A DNA stretch of 64,000 nucleotides, from positions 1,054,001 to 1,118,000 of the forward strand of contig NC_018398.1 in the NCBI RefSeq assembly GCF_000208865.1, read 5' to 3'. Position numbers and translations under genes: made by a program. The notes beneath the pieces were generated by a model. That model saw only the letters and a program-made list of their open reading frames with translations, did no database searches and was not told the origin of the DNA. Within the stretch, counting starts at the first letter, position 1. Each line of letters starts with the position of its first letter. The stretch comes from Neospora caninum Liverpool. Its lineage: Eukaryota > Apicomplexa > Conoidasida > Eucoccidiorida > Sarcocystidae. Below, piece by piece: positions 1 to 12,291 of this stretch.

Positions 1-577
1 GGTTCCTTTGCTCCGTTCTCCGCCTCAGAGCTGCACAGACGCGGGGGAAGTGTCTCTCTGTTCCGTTTCTGTCCATCCGTTTCGTTTTTCGATTTGCTTC
101 CGCGCAGAGATACAAACTCGCCAGGCAGTGGAACGACGCAGCAGACTGCTACGTGCGAGCATCCCTCGCGGCTGAGCGCGGAGACGACAAGAGCACACGT
201 GAGGAACGAAGAAGGGGGGAAAGGCGAGAAACGCAGAGAACTGCGAGGATAGAAGAGAGGAGAAGGAAGCAAGAGACAAGGAAAGAAACGAGGAAGAAAG
301 GGAGAGAAAACGAAAGGTCAGGAGAAGGGGACGAGGAAGCGCAGGAGCGTGGATAGTCAGGCAAGGAGAAGAAGAGACAGTTTCAAAGTGAGAAGAATTG
401 GCGACATGGGATTCCGCGTGGAGGCCACGCAACAGAGGAGAACGGACAGGAACGGGACAAAGCAAAGCAGAAGGCTGCGGTTTCGAGGAAAGGAGACGTT
501 TAGACTCGCAGCAACCGCGGCGGTCTCTGTTTTTCCTCACAAGAAGCGAAGCTTGACTCGCGTGCGTGTTGTTCCAG
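1..577 (+). other. Probable intron (or leader) upstream of the first visible alpha-SNAP exon
   Basis: This stretch is purine-rich on the + strand, especially about 180-360, and gives only arginine/glutamate low-complexity reading frames. It ends in an acceptor-like sequence (gttgttccag) at 568-577. The coding homology to alpha-SNAP that begins right after it corresponds to the middle of the family, so roughly the first 85-90 residues must be encoded further left, probably outside the window. I see no conserved exon in this stretch. Confidence 0.55.
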
Positions 578-1217
578 AGGCGCAGATGCTGGCAGAAGCA
601 GGCAACGTTTTGAAGCGCGTGAGCGCGAGCAACTCAGAAGAGCAACTGGTAGCAGCAGCTGCGGTGTACATACAGCAGGGCCGGTGGAGCCAGGCGGGGA
701 AGCTGTATCGGAGCATCGCTGAGATGTACGAAGACGACACGACCTCGGGATTGGGAGGGAAAGGCGATGGGTTGAGCAAGGTGATGCTGTACTACAAGAA
801 GGCTGCAGAAACCTACGAGTTGGACGACTACGGGAAGAGCGCGTTCTCGCAGTGTCGGTGCAAATATGCCGAATATGCAGCGAAGAACGAAGACGCGCTC
901 CACGAGGCCGTGCAGATCTTTGAGCAGGAGGGAGACAAAGCCACTCGAAACAACCTTCTCCAATTCAGTAAGTCGCACATGCGAAAAAACGCAGTTGGGG
1001 CACTCGCATTTTCGTCCCCTCCCCGTCTCAGTGGATCCTTCTTGCCTCGGGTTCAGCCAAAACAAGAAACGGACGTTGCGCCGAATGCCAGTAAAGGGTC
1101 TAATTTCTGCTCCCCTCATACACGAAATTCTCACACTCTACAAAGGAACAGTCGTAGGCGTCTGTTTCATATCAACACATACATATACCTATTGCAATGT
1201 ATTATATATATATATGC

Positions 1218-1257
<40 letters not shown>

Positions 1258-1930
1258 GCACATGCATGTATTGGCAAGCAATCCCATTCAAAGGAGCTTT
1301 TGTGTGTTCCTCTTTTCGTTCACGCATATCCCTGTTTGTTTTGCGTTTCGTAACGTCGCATGCACATCTGCCTGGAGATGGAAGATGGCTGTCGGCGCAA
1401 ATGCACATCGGCCTCACCGCACATGCACATGATTATATGTATGTATGCATGTATGTGGAAATGTCGAGGTTTCTCAAAGTGAGGTTTTGCGTGTCGATGG
1501 GGAAACGTCTTTTTTGGAAACACCTGTTGTGCGTTGGTGTCTCCGTGATGTGTCCCCGTGTTGGCTGTTCTCACGAGGGTTTCCCTTTTTGGGTTTTTCA
1601 GGCGCGAAAGACTTTTACTTGAAAGCTCTCGTTTTACTGCTGTCGTCCGGAGACGCGGTGTCCGCGCACATTGCGTTGGAACGGTACATGGGGAGAGATC
1701 CGCGATTCGAAGGCAGCCGCGAAGGCCGCTTAGCAACGGCACTGGTTGCAGCTATGCAAGAAGGGGATGTTGACGCATTCACAGCTGCTCTGGACGACTT
1801 TGATCGAATCAGTAAATTGGACCCTTGGAAAATCCATTTTCTTCTCAAGGCGAAGCGCCGACTGATGCACGATGAAGGCGAAGGCGAGCACGTGGTGATC
1901 GGAGACGACGGAGAAGTCGACCTCTCTTAA
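578..1930 (+). CDS. Alpha-SNAP (soluble NSF attachment protein), C-terminal two exons, 5' partial
   Basis: Adaptor that binds SNARE complexes and recruits the NSF ATPase for SNARE disassembly in membrane fusion. Exons are 578-967 and 1602-1930. The first ends at a GTAAGT donor in phase 1, the second starts after a tttttcag acceptor, and the joined frame reads through to TAA at 1928-1930. Landmarks collinear with animal and yeast alpha-SNAP are AEAGNVLKR, SIAEMYED, a YYKKAAETYE helix, FSAKDFYLKA (spanning the junction) and DFDRISKLDPWK near the end. The protein ends ...GEVDLS. A penultimate leucine, which in alpha-SNAP stimulates NSF ATPase, is therefore kept. The N-terminal 85-90 residues lie beyond the left edge. 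Assignment to alpha rather than gamma SNAP rests on the DFDxISxLD motif and the acidic tail. The 3' end faces the myosin gene 3.6 kb away. Confidence 0.88.
1201..1256. repeat. (TA)n microsatellite in the alpha-SNAP intron
   Basis: Near-perfect TA dinucleotide run, interrupted once by TGCAT, inside the intron 968-1601. Such tracts are scattered through introns and intergenic DNA of this window but are absent from the exons assembled here. Confidence 0.95.
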
Positions 1931-4900
1931 CACGACCGGCAGGGAACGAAAGCCGGTTCAAGGGCATTTATGTACGGTCTATGGCTGCACATGTCTTTGG
2001 TGTTGGCTTGGCGGATTCTTGTTCTCGGAGCAAGTGTGGCGCGTGTGTATCAAAATCAGTCTTTTTGGGGTAGAGGAACGGAGGGCGTTTCCCATCCTAC
2101 GGTTGAAGAGAATGTGGCCAGACGTCACGGATGAGTTCAGTGGCGGGCAAGTCCGATGCGAAAAAGGAGCGAACTTGATCGGCGAAGAGCGGATGGAGGC
2201 AAAAGCAAGACATTTGCAGAAATGCGCGGAGTCTGGAAAGTGGAGAGTGCGTCATGTGTCATCTATCGCTCCCATTCTGGTACATCTGTTTCGTGAAGAG
2301 AACGCCACTGCCTGGTTTACTGGTCACCCACGTACACTCTCTGGTGGCAGCTGGTGAACGCACTGAAACGAGGGAGAACGTCCTTTTTCGCGCTCCGTTT
2401 TCTCTCGATAGCCGTGAGAAGAGAAGGTCAGAAACGAGGAACACAGAGCCAAAGAGCACCGTAAAGCTTGTTCCACCTGTTCGTCCTCGCCCGTTCACTC
2501 TGTGTCAGGGACAGTTAGTTTCGGCAAAGGGAAATGCGACCAAAGACGAGGCGAACGGGGTTGGGACAGTGACAGAGGCGTCAGTCTTTTGTCAGGACGG
2601 AACAGAGATGGAAATGCCGTAGACACTGTTGTGGGTGTCACCGACAAAAGGAAGAGTATGAAAACAGAGAGAGATCTGCAGCCAGCGAACGGTCTATATT
2701 CTTCAATTTCTTTTACCTCGTTGTATGTCTGCTCTTGCTTCACTCTTCTCTGTCCTTCCTTCGATCTCACGACCTGTTTTTCTCGACATCTTTACTTTCT
2801 CTCATGTCTGCTATTTTCTTCTCTCTCCGGCTGCTTTCCTTGTTTGCTGCGTCGTTTTCAATTCCGTGTCTTTGCCCTGTTGTGAGGTGCGGTGCCATTT
2901 GTCATACTAAACGGTCTTCGGGGGAAAGCAAATCCATTTTAGGCAACCCTGTGCGTTTTGGTCGCTAAACGGGCTTCTGTCGCTCTGTTTGTCTCTAGTC
3001 TCCTTTCGGCGCACCAATGTCAATTCGTGCGGCATACGGCCGAGACAGGGGGAGGGAATCAGTGGATGTGAATAATATTAACTGTAGAGGCCTTTCCACG
3101 GAAGAAAATCCTCAGATTCGGCCTAGTTTTCTTTTCACTGCAGCAACCCTTCATTGTGCGGGAGCAGGCAAATTGTTCAACTTGTAGCCCACGCAAAAGT
3201 ATCTGTTGGCAACACACCATCGTCCGACCAAGCAACATCTGTTCAAAAACGATCGCGCACGTAAGGATAAAAAAAGTTCTCGCTAGGAGTCCTAACCAGT
3301 GGCGTAGTTGGTACGCCGCTGTCGTTTCACTCGAGCTTCTTTAGGCGTGCTGTACCAGGCTGCCGTCTCTCTCGATGCCTGTGTGATGTTGATGTGGCCC
3401 ATATTACCGCTTTTTCAAGTTCCACTCAAGCTGTGATGCTCCGGTTGCTGTCCTCCCGCCGAGTGCAAAGCTCATTGCAACTAAATACACCCAAGTCTTT
3501 TCGCATTTGGCAAAAGGCAGGCATTCGGCGATGAGCAAAAAGGAGTGCGGTTGTTCTGGTGCTGTCGCATAAACCGGAGTGACGCACTGGCGTGAGTCCC
3601 CGCAGATGTTTATTGCAAGTAAGAAACAGCTGAGGCCAGGTATCCACCGTTTGGAGAAACCGCAGCTGGAGCAGGAATACCCTGTCTCCCGAGGGCGATA
3701 AGATGTCTTAGGAGCAAACAAAGGTCTCTTCTGGTCCCATGAAGAAAACAAACAAGTGCATCTTGTTTGGGTGTGGTAGGCACATGCAGCCATTTTGGCC
3801 CGGCTTCAACGCCATCTTCCGGCAATGGAATGTGATTTCTTTCTCAGACGGGGAAAGGCACGCATTCATACTCAAATGTGTGCCAACACCCAGGTAACCA
3901 GAGTGCAATGAGTTCCAGGTTGCCAGGAAAAGGGCAACCGAAAGGTGCAGCATAATCTTTGACCAGTACGCTTAAGGGAAAATCTTTCCTTTTAAGGACG
4001 AATTTTTCATTCATATAAATCTAGTAATGCTTGTCAAGTTCCTTGTATCCAGTTAGCGCGCTGCGTACTTACGGTCAGGCCAAAAGAGTTCACTAATGGT
4101 ACTAGGAAATAGGAGAGGGCGTTAGTTCTTGGGAAAACGACTTTCCAAACTCCCAATAGAGATTGGTACAAAGAAGTTACCATATCCTCCGTACAAAAAA
4201 GATCTCTCTTTCATGCGCAGCAACTACAGAATGGTTAGAGGCTGGACAAGGATTAATTATGTTCATCTGTGCATCTAAGTTGATACTCGGTTATATATTT
4301 TAGACACCTTAGCTAAGGAGCGCCTCAGGGCTGAAGTACGGTCTATAAAAGTCTTCTTCGGCTTCAGGCTTTAAGATCAATCACCATTTGCGAAAAGGAT
4401 GTCGATGGCTCGTTTCCGAGAACACTTCGCCTCGCTGGCCCGCTGTTCCTTTGCAAGTCACCTCGGGCAAGGCTTGTCCGCGTTCTGCAGAGGTCTTACC
4501 TTGTTTTCCTGGTCTCGCTGGAGAGGGAGTTATGGAAATCAAAAAGAAAGCGAAAGTGTCAGTTTTAAGGGTTCGCCTGTGTGGGTTCCCTCTTAAAGGG
4601 CGTTGCATGAAAGCCGTATCAAATTGCACAACACAGAACGCGTACCACTGTATTGGCAAGTGCTATGGCAAAATCGCTCTGCATTTGACTCATCGGAGAT
4701 ATCTATCCGAACACCTGAGGCAATGCCATACGCAGATTTTCTGGGGCCTTACGGTGGTCATCTGTCTGATGTTTCAGCTTTCTTTCTCGCTGAAATCCAT
4801 CCCATAAACCCGACGTCCGCCCATACCGTTGCAAGGAGAAGGCCATCTGCCGCGGGGTACATTCATGACACATTATCAGTGGAACCTTTAGGTTTCCCTA

Positions 4901-5519
4901 AGTGCCGGGCCCTCCATTTACCCACTGTTGCTGCATATGCGAAACACGTCTGACGCATGAAAAAAACCACACAAATCGTTCCGGCGCCGACGGTTACCCA
5001 GTGCCTCTAGGTACACAAATGTCCAGCGGTGATGTTTCCTGGTCCTCTGTTCGACACCTGCCCTCACTCGACTCTGAACTATTTAGTCACTATCAGTTTT
5101 CACTCATATGCTCCGGTCCCCACTGGCTCACTGTCACCAAACTCAGGGGGGGAAAACCCTGTGCGGTGGTGCTCTGACGCGGCGTAAGGTGGTGATCGAA
5201 TTTTGCGAGCTGTCATGATTTTTGCTTCACCTCTAAGAAAATCCTTTGCGGACTCAATACACAATTAGCAACCGCTGCTTGACTGACTCCATAAAACCCG
5301 GCAGAGGCGGTGGGCATCTGTTGTCCCCTTAAGGGACATCCAAGTCCCAAACGGTTCGTGGTAAGAGGCGTCCGTCTCGTCACTGTGCATCCGTTGATGC
5401 CTCAGAAAGTATGTTTTTGAGTGCCTGCCGACTCGTGGCATGGATCACGTGCATGAGGGGGTTTACCGGAATCATCTCCACCACACGGACTCGGTAAAAG
5501 AGTAGTGGCTGACACAGTC
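1931..5519. other. Convergent intergenic region, alpha-SNAP / myosin
   Basis: This 3.6-kb interval lies between two converging stop codons and should hold both 3' untranslated regions. Open frames here are short, start weakly, overlap on both strands and match no family I know. The stretch 2700-2900 is pyrimidine-rich. I see no RNA gene or mobile element with conserved ends. Confidence 0.6.
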
Positions 5520-8500
5520 TCACGGCCTCTCTAAAAGTAGGGCACCCCCTGAATTCCCGCCTCCGGGTGAGGTAGAGTTTCTATTGCTTACTTCCTCTGT
5601 TGTTCCCGATGCCCCGCCCAAAGGGTCGTCACTGTACACGTTCATAGGCGCTGCGAGTGCTGCTGTAAGATCCAGGCGAGTAGTTTCTATTGCAGACTGC
5701 AGTGGCAAGATACTTGGGGACGGAAGAATCCCTGCTGCAGCTGCCGCAGATACCGCCGCGTCGATCGTGTTCCCACACCAACCATAGAGAGAGGCCGCGT
5801 CCGTAGACCAAGGCAAATTCGGATAATTCCCTAGATAGCCGGCTGTACTGCCGTTTCCTGGCCAGTCGTGCAGAGATGTGCCGGCCGGAAAACCCGGCCA
5901 GCATCCAGCAAGCCCGTCGCGTATGCCGCCTTCCGGTACGTGCCAATCCCCTGTTGAGCGAGAGGATGGAAAATCGCCTGTCGTGATGCCTTGAGGTTCA
6001 GGTCCCGTGCACAGGCCCTGGTTCGTAGTGACACATGCGGGCCCAGGGAGAAGGGGTGTGTTCCACTTAAGGACCGGTTTCTCACATTCCGGGAGTTGCT
6101 GTACCGAACCATCGTCACCATAGGTAAGGTGATCCCAGGCGTTATTTGCCGTGCGGTGTGTCTGAAAAGCGCCTGCAGTTTGAGCTAAGCAAGCAGCTTC
6201 GCCAGTGCCACAGCCGCCACAGGCACATACCCAACTTGGAAGCGTTTTCGAACGGCTTGGTGTGGCAGGACAATTCTCGTGCACAGGTCCTTCACTTGTG
6301 TGAAGCAAGGGGGAAGCTGTCAAGCTTTCTCGGATGGCGTCCATCGGTCCAGTCCCATGTAGTTGCTCCGCCATTGGGTAGAAACAGAGAGCGAAAGGGG
6401 CTGAGGAAGAGGCATAAAAGAGTGGCATCGACTCACTCTCCCTTGCACCGTGTGTGAGAGCTTGGAGATCAAGAACTCCATCACCGTTAGCTGCCCGTGG
6501 AGGGGGAGGAGGAGGCGGAGGCGGAGGCGGTGGCGGACAGGGTGGCGGGGGAGGAGGGAAAGCAAACAAGTAAGGAACTGGTCGGACAGGACCGTGAATC
6601 AACTTGGGACCACCCTGCTGGAAATTTCGAGTTGACTGATGGCGACGTCTTCTTCTTCTGCGGCGCCTTTTTCGGCTGCGTTTCTTCCGTCGTTGCGTTG
6701 GGGTACCGTCATTGGGCTCCGCTCCTGCCGTGTCTGCGGGCTCATTGTCAATGTGTTCTGTCTGGTCCGCGTAGTCTACAAGCCACATCCTGCTGTTAGA
6801 ATCATTCGGAGAAACAGACTGCGTAGGGGAGCGGGGGGACACTCCTGGTGAGGCGGGTGATCGTCCTAAACAGGAAAGTGTAACAGTGGATCGCCTGGTT
6901 GTTGATGAATAGCAAGTGGCTGCCGTTTCTGCAGCGCTGTCGATTGAAGCAAGTTTCATGGAACTCGACAAAGGATACGATGTAAGCTCTGGGTTACTGG
7001 TTATAGGGCCTCCCGACCTCCCGACCAAGGAGCGTTGCGGGTGCCTATCTTTTGATTCGCTCTCTTCCTCCTCATCAGTCTCGCTGTCATCTTCTGTATC
7101 AGAGGATCCTTCCGACTCGCTTTCCATGCAGCCTTTGAGTGGAGCACTGTTTTGCATTTTACACATTTCTGGTGTCTTGTGTGTCGAGATGTTCTTCGCT
7201 TCTCCCAGTGGATCAGTAACGGCGCGTACATCCTCGTGCAGCAAGCCTTCGTCTTCGGACAGACGCTCATGCGCCGTTTGCACATACGAAGGGAGGCTCT
7301 CTGGACCTTCTCCATAACAAAACCTCTTGTCTGAAAGTTGCTGTCTCTGGGTATTGTCACACCCAAACGTTCTCCCTTTAACCGGCATCTGACCAGCCAC
7401 TCGCCGTTCCCATTTTTTTCGGGCTTCTTGGATGCTCTCGGACCTCAGGTTCGCACGGACCAGTTGACTGCCTTGGAATGCGCTTTCTCCCTTGACATCA
7501 CATGCTGGTAACTGTGAGTCCATCCTTTGTGCAAGCTGCTCTTGGCGTTTCGAATGGGGTTTGTGCCACTCCCGCACTGTTGGCAGTCCCACACTACGCC
7601 ACCAGCGCTGCAGGGTAGCGGCCGCCGATAACCGTCGCCTCGCTTCACTTCTCAGTCTTGAGAAGGCAAAGATCACCAAGAAGCACCGCCTGAGTTTGAA
7701 CCATGCTAGAACTTTCTGGGTGGCTGCCCGAACTACGTCAGCCGGGAAACCGTCGCAAACCGGATCAGCAAATGAAAGTCCGCTAGATGTCGACTGCGTC
7801 TGATTCCCTGGCACCGCATGGGATGACCCAAAACATGCGCGTGTCTTCATTTGCTGTTGTATTGCCGAAAGCAGAGGCTTGGCTTCCTCCTTGAAAAAGA
7901 CGGAGTGTTTCCCAACCAGAAAAAGAGCTCGGAGAACTCTTGCAGAAATATTCGTGGAGAATGCGGTCACAACAGAACATGCCGAATCAGCTAGCGGGAG
8001 TCGATGGCTCTGAGCTTGCTTCGCTACAGCTAGTCGTCTAACCGTTTCCGCACAGTACAACACGGCCAGGATCGAAACTGATTTCGGCAGGGCAGACAGT
8101 AAGGAGGGCTTCGATTGTGCAAGACACACAGAGCTTGAGTCTGGAGACTTACCGCCATCAACGCTATCGCTACCAGAACCACCATAAGACTGAAGAAGTG
8201 AGGCACACGAAGACAAAAAGGCGCTGAGGGGGATGCGGATAGGTGGAAGCCTTGCTTCGAGTTCGCATTGCCTGAGTAGGGCAGGCTGCACGAGCTGAAC
8301 CTGCTGTAACAGGAGCGTGCACCAGTCAGTATCTGGCTCCTCTGGTTCACTCTTTGGCAGCTCTGGGAGCGGAAGACAGCATATGAACGTTGGAACGGAT
8401 ATATCCGAGGCTAAAAACGATGTCAAGCTACAAATTGAGGCAATCGTGCTCGGAGCTGCAGGCCACTTGCAGACGGTCATCTGAGATGCACAGCGCTCCA

Positions 8501-11500
8501 CAACAGCTGCCGTACTGCAGCAAGATCCGGAAGCGACAGTAGAGCTGCTCGACGCTTCATCGAAAGGGACTGCGGGAGCGATCGCTGTGCGGCGGCTACT
8601 TGAGGCTTCGGCTACAGTTGCGTTCTCCGAAAGTTGCGGTAGGTGCCTCCTACACCTAGCAAGTATGTCCCCCGCGTGGGCCTCGCCAACGTTGGGAGAA
8701 CGACACAAAGTTGGGCCCATCGAGAAGCCTGCCGATGTCTTCCCCAGACTTTCTGGTATCACCCGCTCAGCAGAGATCAATCGCTGTAGAACAGGCGGTA
8801 AATGAAGACGCAGTCTCTGTAGCGTCCTAGCTGCGCGAAGTCTGTGCTTGGTGGTGAGGCAGAAGAATTCCTTCGCATTGTAACTGGCATAGCGTCCGCC
8901 AGCATGGTGAACCAAAAAAGTGAATCCTGCCTCGGAGCTCCTTGTCGGGACGCCGGTGGTGTGCCTGTGAGTTGAAAGGCTGCACACAGCAGCAGGAGAC
9001 GCTGTGGTGGGGGATGACGTGGCGCGATAATACTCACCCACACCACACCCAGTTATTTTTTTCCCCAAATTTTGGGTCGCTGATCTTTGAACGCTCTGCG
9101 GAGGAGTCCTGTCGGCCTCCGACGTAGATGGTGTAGCCACGCCAGGCGAACTGAGCTTGTGACACCGATGAGAAGATCGCACCGTCGGCCCGTGTTTTGT
9201 AACTTGCAAGGGCGCACCAGCTATGGTCTTGGGTTTGAGAGCTTCTGACACGAATTTCTGACGCTGAATGTGTAGCCGTTGTAGAGCTTTAACGTGCTCC
9301 ACCAAAAGGGCACTCCTTTGGTTGTCCTCCTGGACGGGGGCCAATGCCACATCTTGAATTATGGCAAACAATCCTGGAAGAGGTGGACACGATTCAGTTG
9401 TAACCTTCGAGAGGTCAGGAGCGAGCCGACGGTCAGTTCCTGGTAAGCTGCCGCCCTTTACCTGGCACGTGAGGTCGTCTCGGGATGAGGGCAGCACCGC
9501 GCAAGAAGACGTCCTCCGCTCCACAGTACATTCTGGCGTGACGAGACCCACGTTGTCACGTTTCCCTGGACTGCTGTTGAAGGCGGCTGTTGGAGCACCT
9601 CGAGAGATCTCTTTGCTGATCCGGTGCATAAGTGACGCTTGCAGCGGACTGATTATCATCGGCCTTCTTTGAGTTCCTTCCAAAAGATTAATTGCTGAAA
9701 CTAATCCTGTTGCCTCCGGGGGTAACCTCTCTGTACCCCATGCTCTAGGGCAGAGACTGTGTCCAAGATAGTGCTTGTCCAGGGCCGTTCGCTGCCATAT
9801 TTCTAGCGGGAGCTGATGCCTGTCAATAACGGTCGAATCTCGACTCCAAGACTGAACAGGAACGAAAAGGCCTTCACTGTGGAGTGCATCCAAATGTCGC
9901 TGCAACAGAATCTCCTCCATAAGCTGCTGCATTTTATCTGCTAAATACTCGGTACAGAGCTGCTCCAGATCGCCGGCTTTGTCATTTGATCCAGAACTAA
10001 TCTGTTGTCCGAACGCCTCAACAAAGAGAATGCTTTTGCAGCAATGTGCTGAAGAAGCAAGATGGCACCCCGCGCTGCAACCACTGTGACAAGTGACTCC
10101 GTTGCTTGGCTCGGGATGATCTCTGCGGACACGGCGCTCAGAGCAAGAACGAGAACATCCCGACACAGCAACCGATGGGACTGCTGCTGGATCCGAAGCA
10201 TCAACTGGGTATTCGACGGGACGGTCGTTTTCCTGAGCTGATGCATTAATAACTTGAGACAGAGACGCAACTGCGGCGCTGTACAGAGAAACTCGCAACG
10301 CCTCGAGATGCTGGCGTGCCTCGGCAGCTTGAAAAGGTCGGGTAAGGTTGAGGAAGGGTAGTGTTGTCAAGCCCCCTTCAAGCACAGAAGCTGGTATCTC
10401 TAGAAGAGTTGAGGCTTGGTCAAGACTCTCAGAAGGGAAAACCTGAAGCAAAATTAGAAACACATGCTGGTATCATTGATGCTTGGCATATTCTGTAATC
10501 GACACGCTTATGCAAAAGCAAATGCCAGAAGATGTGCCTGACCAGCCGCACTCTGCATCAAGCGCGTGACGCAAAATGTTATGCATGAGGCATCGGTGCT
10601 CGGAAAAGACGCCGTAGGCTTGTGAATCACTCTTGTGGAAGTTCCAGACTATTCATCAACAGTGGAAAATTCTGTTGATCCTTGTAACTCGCAAATAGTG
10701 TTTTATTCACACTTACTTCGCACCGTCCGTAAAAATTCCCGAGGAGCTGCAGCTGTTCGTCGGACTCTTGCAAGCGAGGGGCGTTGGCCTTATGAGCAGG
10801 GCTTGTGGCCAGATTGTCGCGGAAATCGAGATCCCCTAAGGTCTGGATGACCTGGAGAAGTCTAAACAAATAAGACATTTCCTCCCTCGTGAAGCCGACA
10901 GTTCGGAGGGCCCACCGCACCAAAGCCGAGCCGGTCGTTGTTTCAATTGGCCACCGGTCATCTTCACGATCGGGGGGAATGTTTCTCTGGCCGGCCACAG
11001 CGCCAGAGGCACTTAGTCGAGGAAATGCTCCCAAGTTATTGTGCAGCGCTTTCCTCAGCCAAGCCGCTTGCCGTATTTCCTCGGTCAAGAGTGGCGTTGT
11101 TAAGTCAGAGACAATAGGGCCGGCGGAGTCTGCAAACCTCCGGTCCGAATATCCCTCCCTTTTAGGGTTTTCCATAATATCTGAAAGTAGTTCGAAGATG
11201 TGGAAGCTTTTCCGTTCTCCCGCAAGCGGCTTCGCTAAGCCCCCTGGAGCTAAGAGTATCGGGTAGAGTCGCAACTGGATCTTCTCTCGGCCGCCTCGGA
11301 ACCCGCCAGATAGTTGCAGGGGCGTCACAGTTGAACGCCACGCGAGGCGCATTTCCACTATCAGGCAGCATCTCGTTGAAGATGAATTGCTGGGGACTGG
11401 TGCGTGGAGAAAGGCCCGAATCAGGATGTTCATAGCTGCAAGCTGATTACATGCCTCCACAATTTCGTTCTCCAATCCCTCAAGCGACTCAGGATCGGAT

Positions 11501-12291
11501 GCGTCAGCTGGCACTCCCGGAGAACTCGCAGCTGTGTTGCCTTCAACAGAGGGGCCGCGCGCTCGGACACTTTTGTAGTACCTCCATACCGCGTACTTCA
11601 TCGCGTGAGTACGAACGAATGTTTTCCCACTTCCCACAGGACCCAAAATCACCACCGACTCGACTGAGGCTGGGATGACACCGTCGACTCCATTATTCGT
11701 CAGCGGACAGCCAGGAGGCTGGGATAAGGAAAGATCATCTGCTGGAGCTGCTGGAGTGCTCTGGTTTCCTATTCCGCCTGTGGCCAGTGCCGCTGCATAC
11801 CCAGAGCAGCATTCTCTGGAGTGTCTATGATTGATCGGCGAGAGTGGCAAATGCTCCGCATTTAGCATGTTTTGATTGATTCCGCATTCAGCATTCACCC
11901 ATGAATAAACCTCAGTTCCCTCGCCGGACTGTTCAGACTGCGACGAGGAGCACATGCGATTAAACAGGTTGTCAACCGGAGCAAAAGAGTGAGGAAAAAA
12001 GTAGTCAGCACTGGTGTGGCAAGAAGACTTGGCAGCGTGTGGGAGCTGCGTCTCCTCCAGGGAAGTAGTGGTGGAAATCTCGGGAACACCTCCAGCCGAG
12101 GCAATCCCCCAAGTAGGTGAGCCATTCCCAGCCTTGTGTTTTAGATCGATCACATCAGTAAACGGAAACACAACAAGAGCTTTGCCCGTCCAGATGCTTA
12201 TGAACGGAGGATCGGAGCAAGGCCTCAAAAGCAACTGCTGCTGGTTCTCGGGGCCCCCTAGAGGCTCACCCGTCGCACGAGGTGTGCTCAT
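5520..12291 (-). CDS. Highly divergent myosin heavy chain, degenerate motor, long basic/proline-rich tail
   Basis: Two exons, 12291-10717 and 10442-5520, joined in phase 0 across a 274-bp GTAAGT...CAG intron, give 2165 residues from an ATG. Myosin landmarks occur in the right order: PFISIWTGKALVVFPF (entry strand, about residue 30), GPVGSGKT (P-loop, about 215), SNSSSTR (switch I region, about 300), SFHIFELLSDIM, LQVIQTLGDLDF at the end of exon 1, then NLTRPFQAAEARQHLEAL, ILFVEAFGQQ (switch II/relay, about 662), LEQLCTEYLADKMQQL, FTFLVHHAGG and an IQ-like stretch AATLQRWWR (about 1455). The usual motifs are GESGAGKT, NxNSSRFGK and DIxGFE, so all three nucleotide-sensing elements are altered. 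The motor is also inflated by serine/proline-rich insertions. The tail carries an acidic run (near 7050-7110), a polyarginine block (near 6645-6690) and a polyproline tract (near 6490-6560). The SH3-like N-terminal domain is absent. Myosin identity is inferred from collinear motifs; motor activity is doubtful. Confidence 0.78.
10443..10716 (-). other. Intron of the divergent myosin gene
   Basis: GT-AG intron with a GTAAGT donor at 10716-10711 and a gcttcag acceptor ending at 10443. It falls between GGA CGG TGC GAA and GTT TTC CCT, so the frame continues in phase 0. It separates the ILGNI-like segment from the LTTR-like segment of the motor, as expected from myosin domain order. Confidence 0.85.

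Noticed and set aside
3000..5500. Possible mitochondrial DNA insertion or transposon remnant in the AT-richer part
   Set aside because: Coccidian nuclear genomes often carry such fragments, but I could not recognise any mitochondrial gene piece, terminal repeat or target-site duplication by eye; a BLAST search against the mitochondrial genome would decide.
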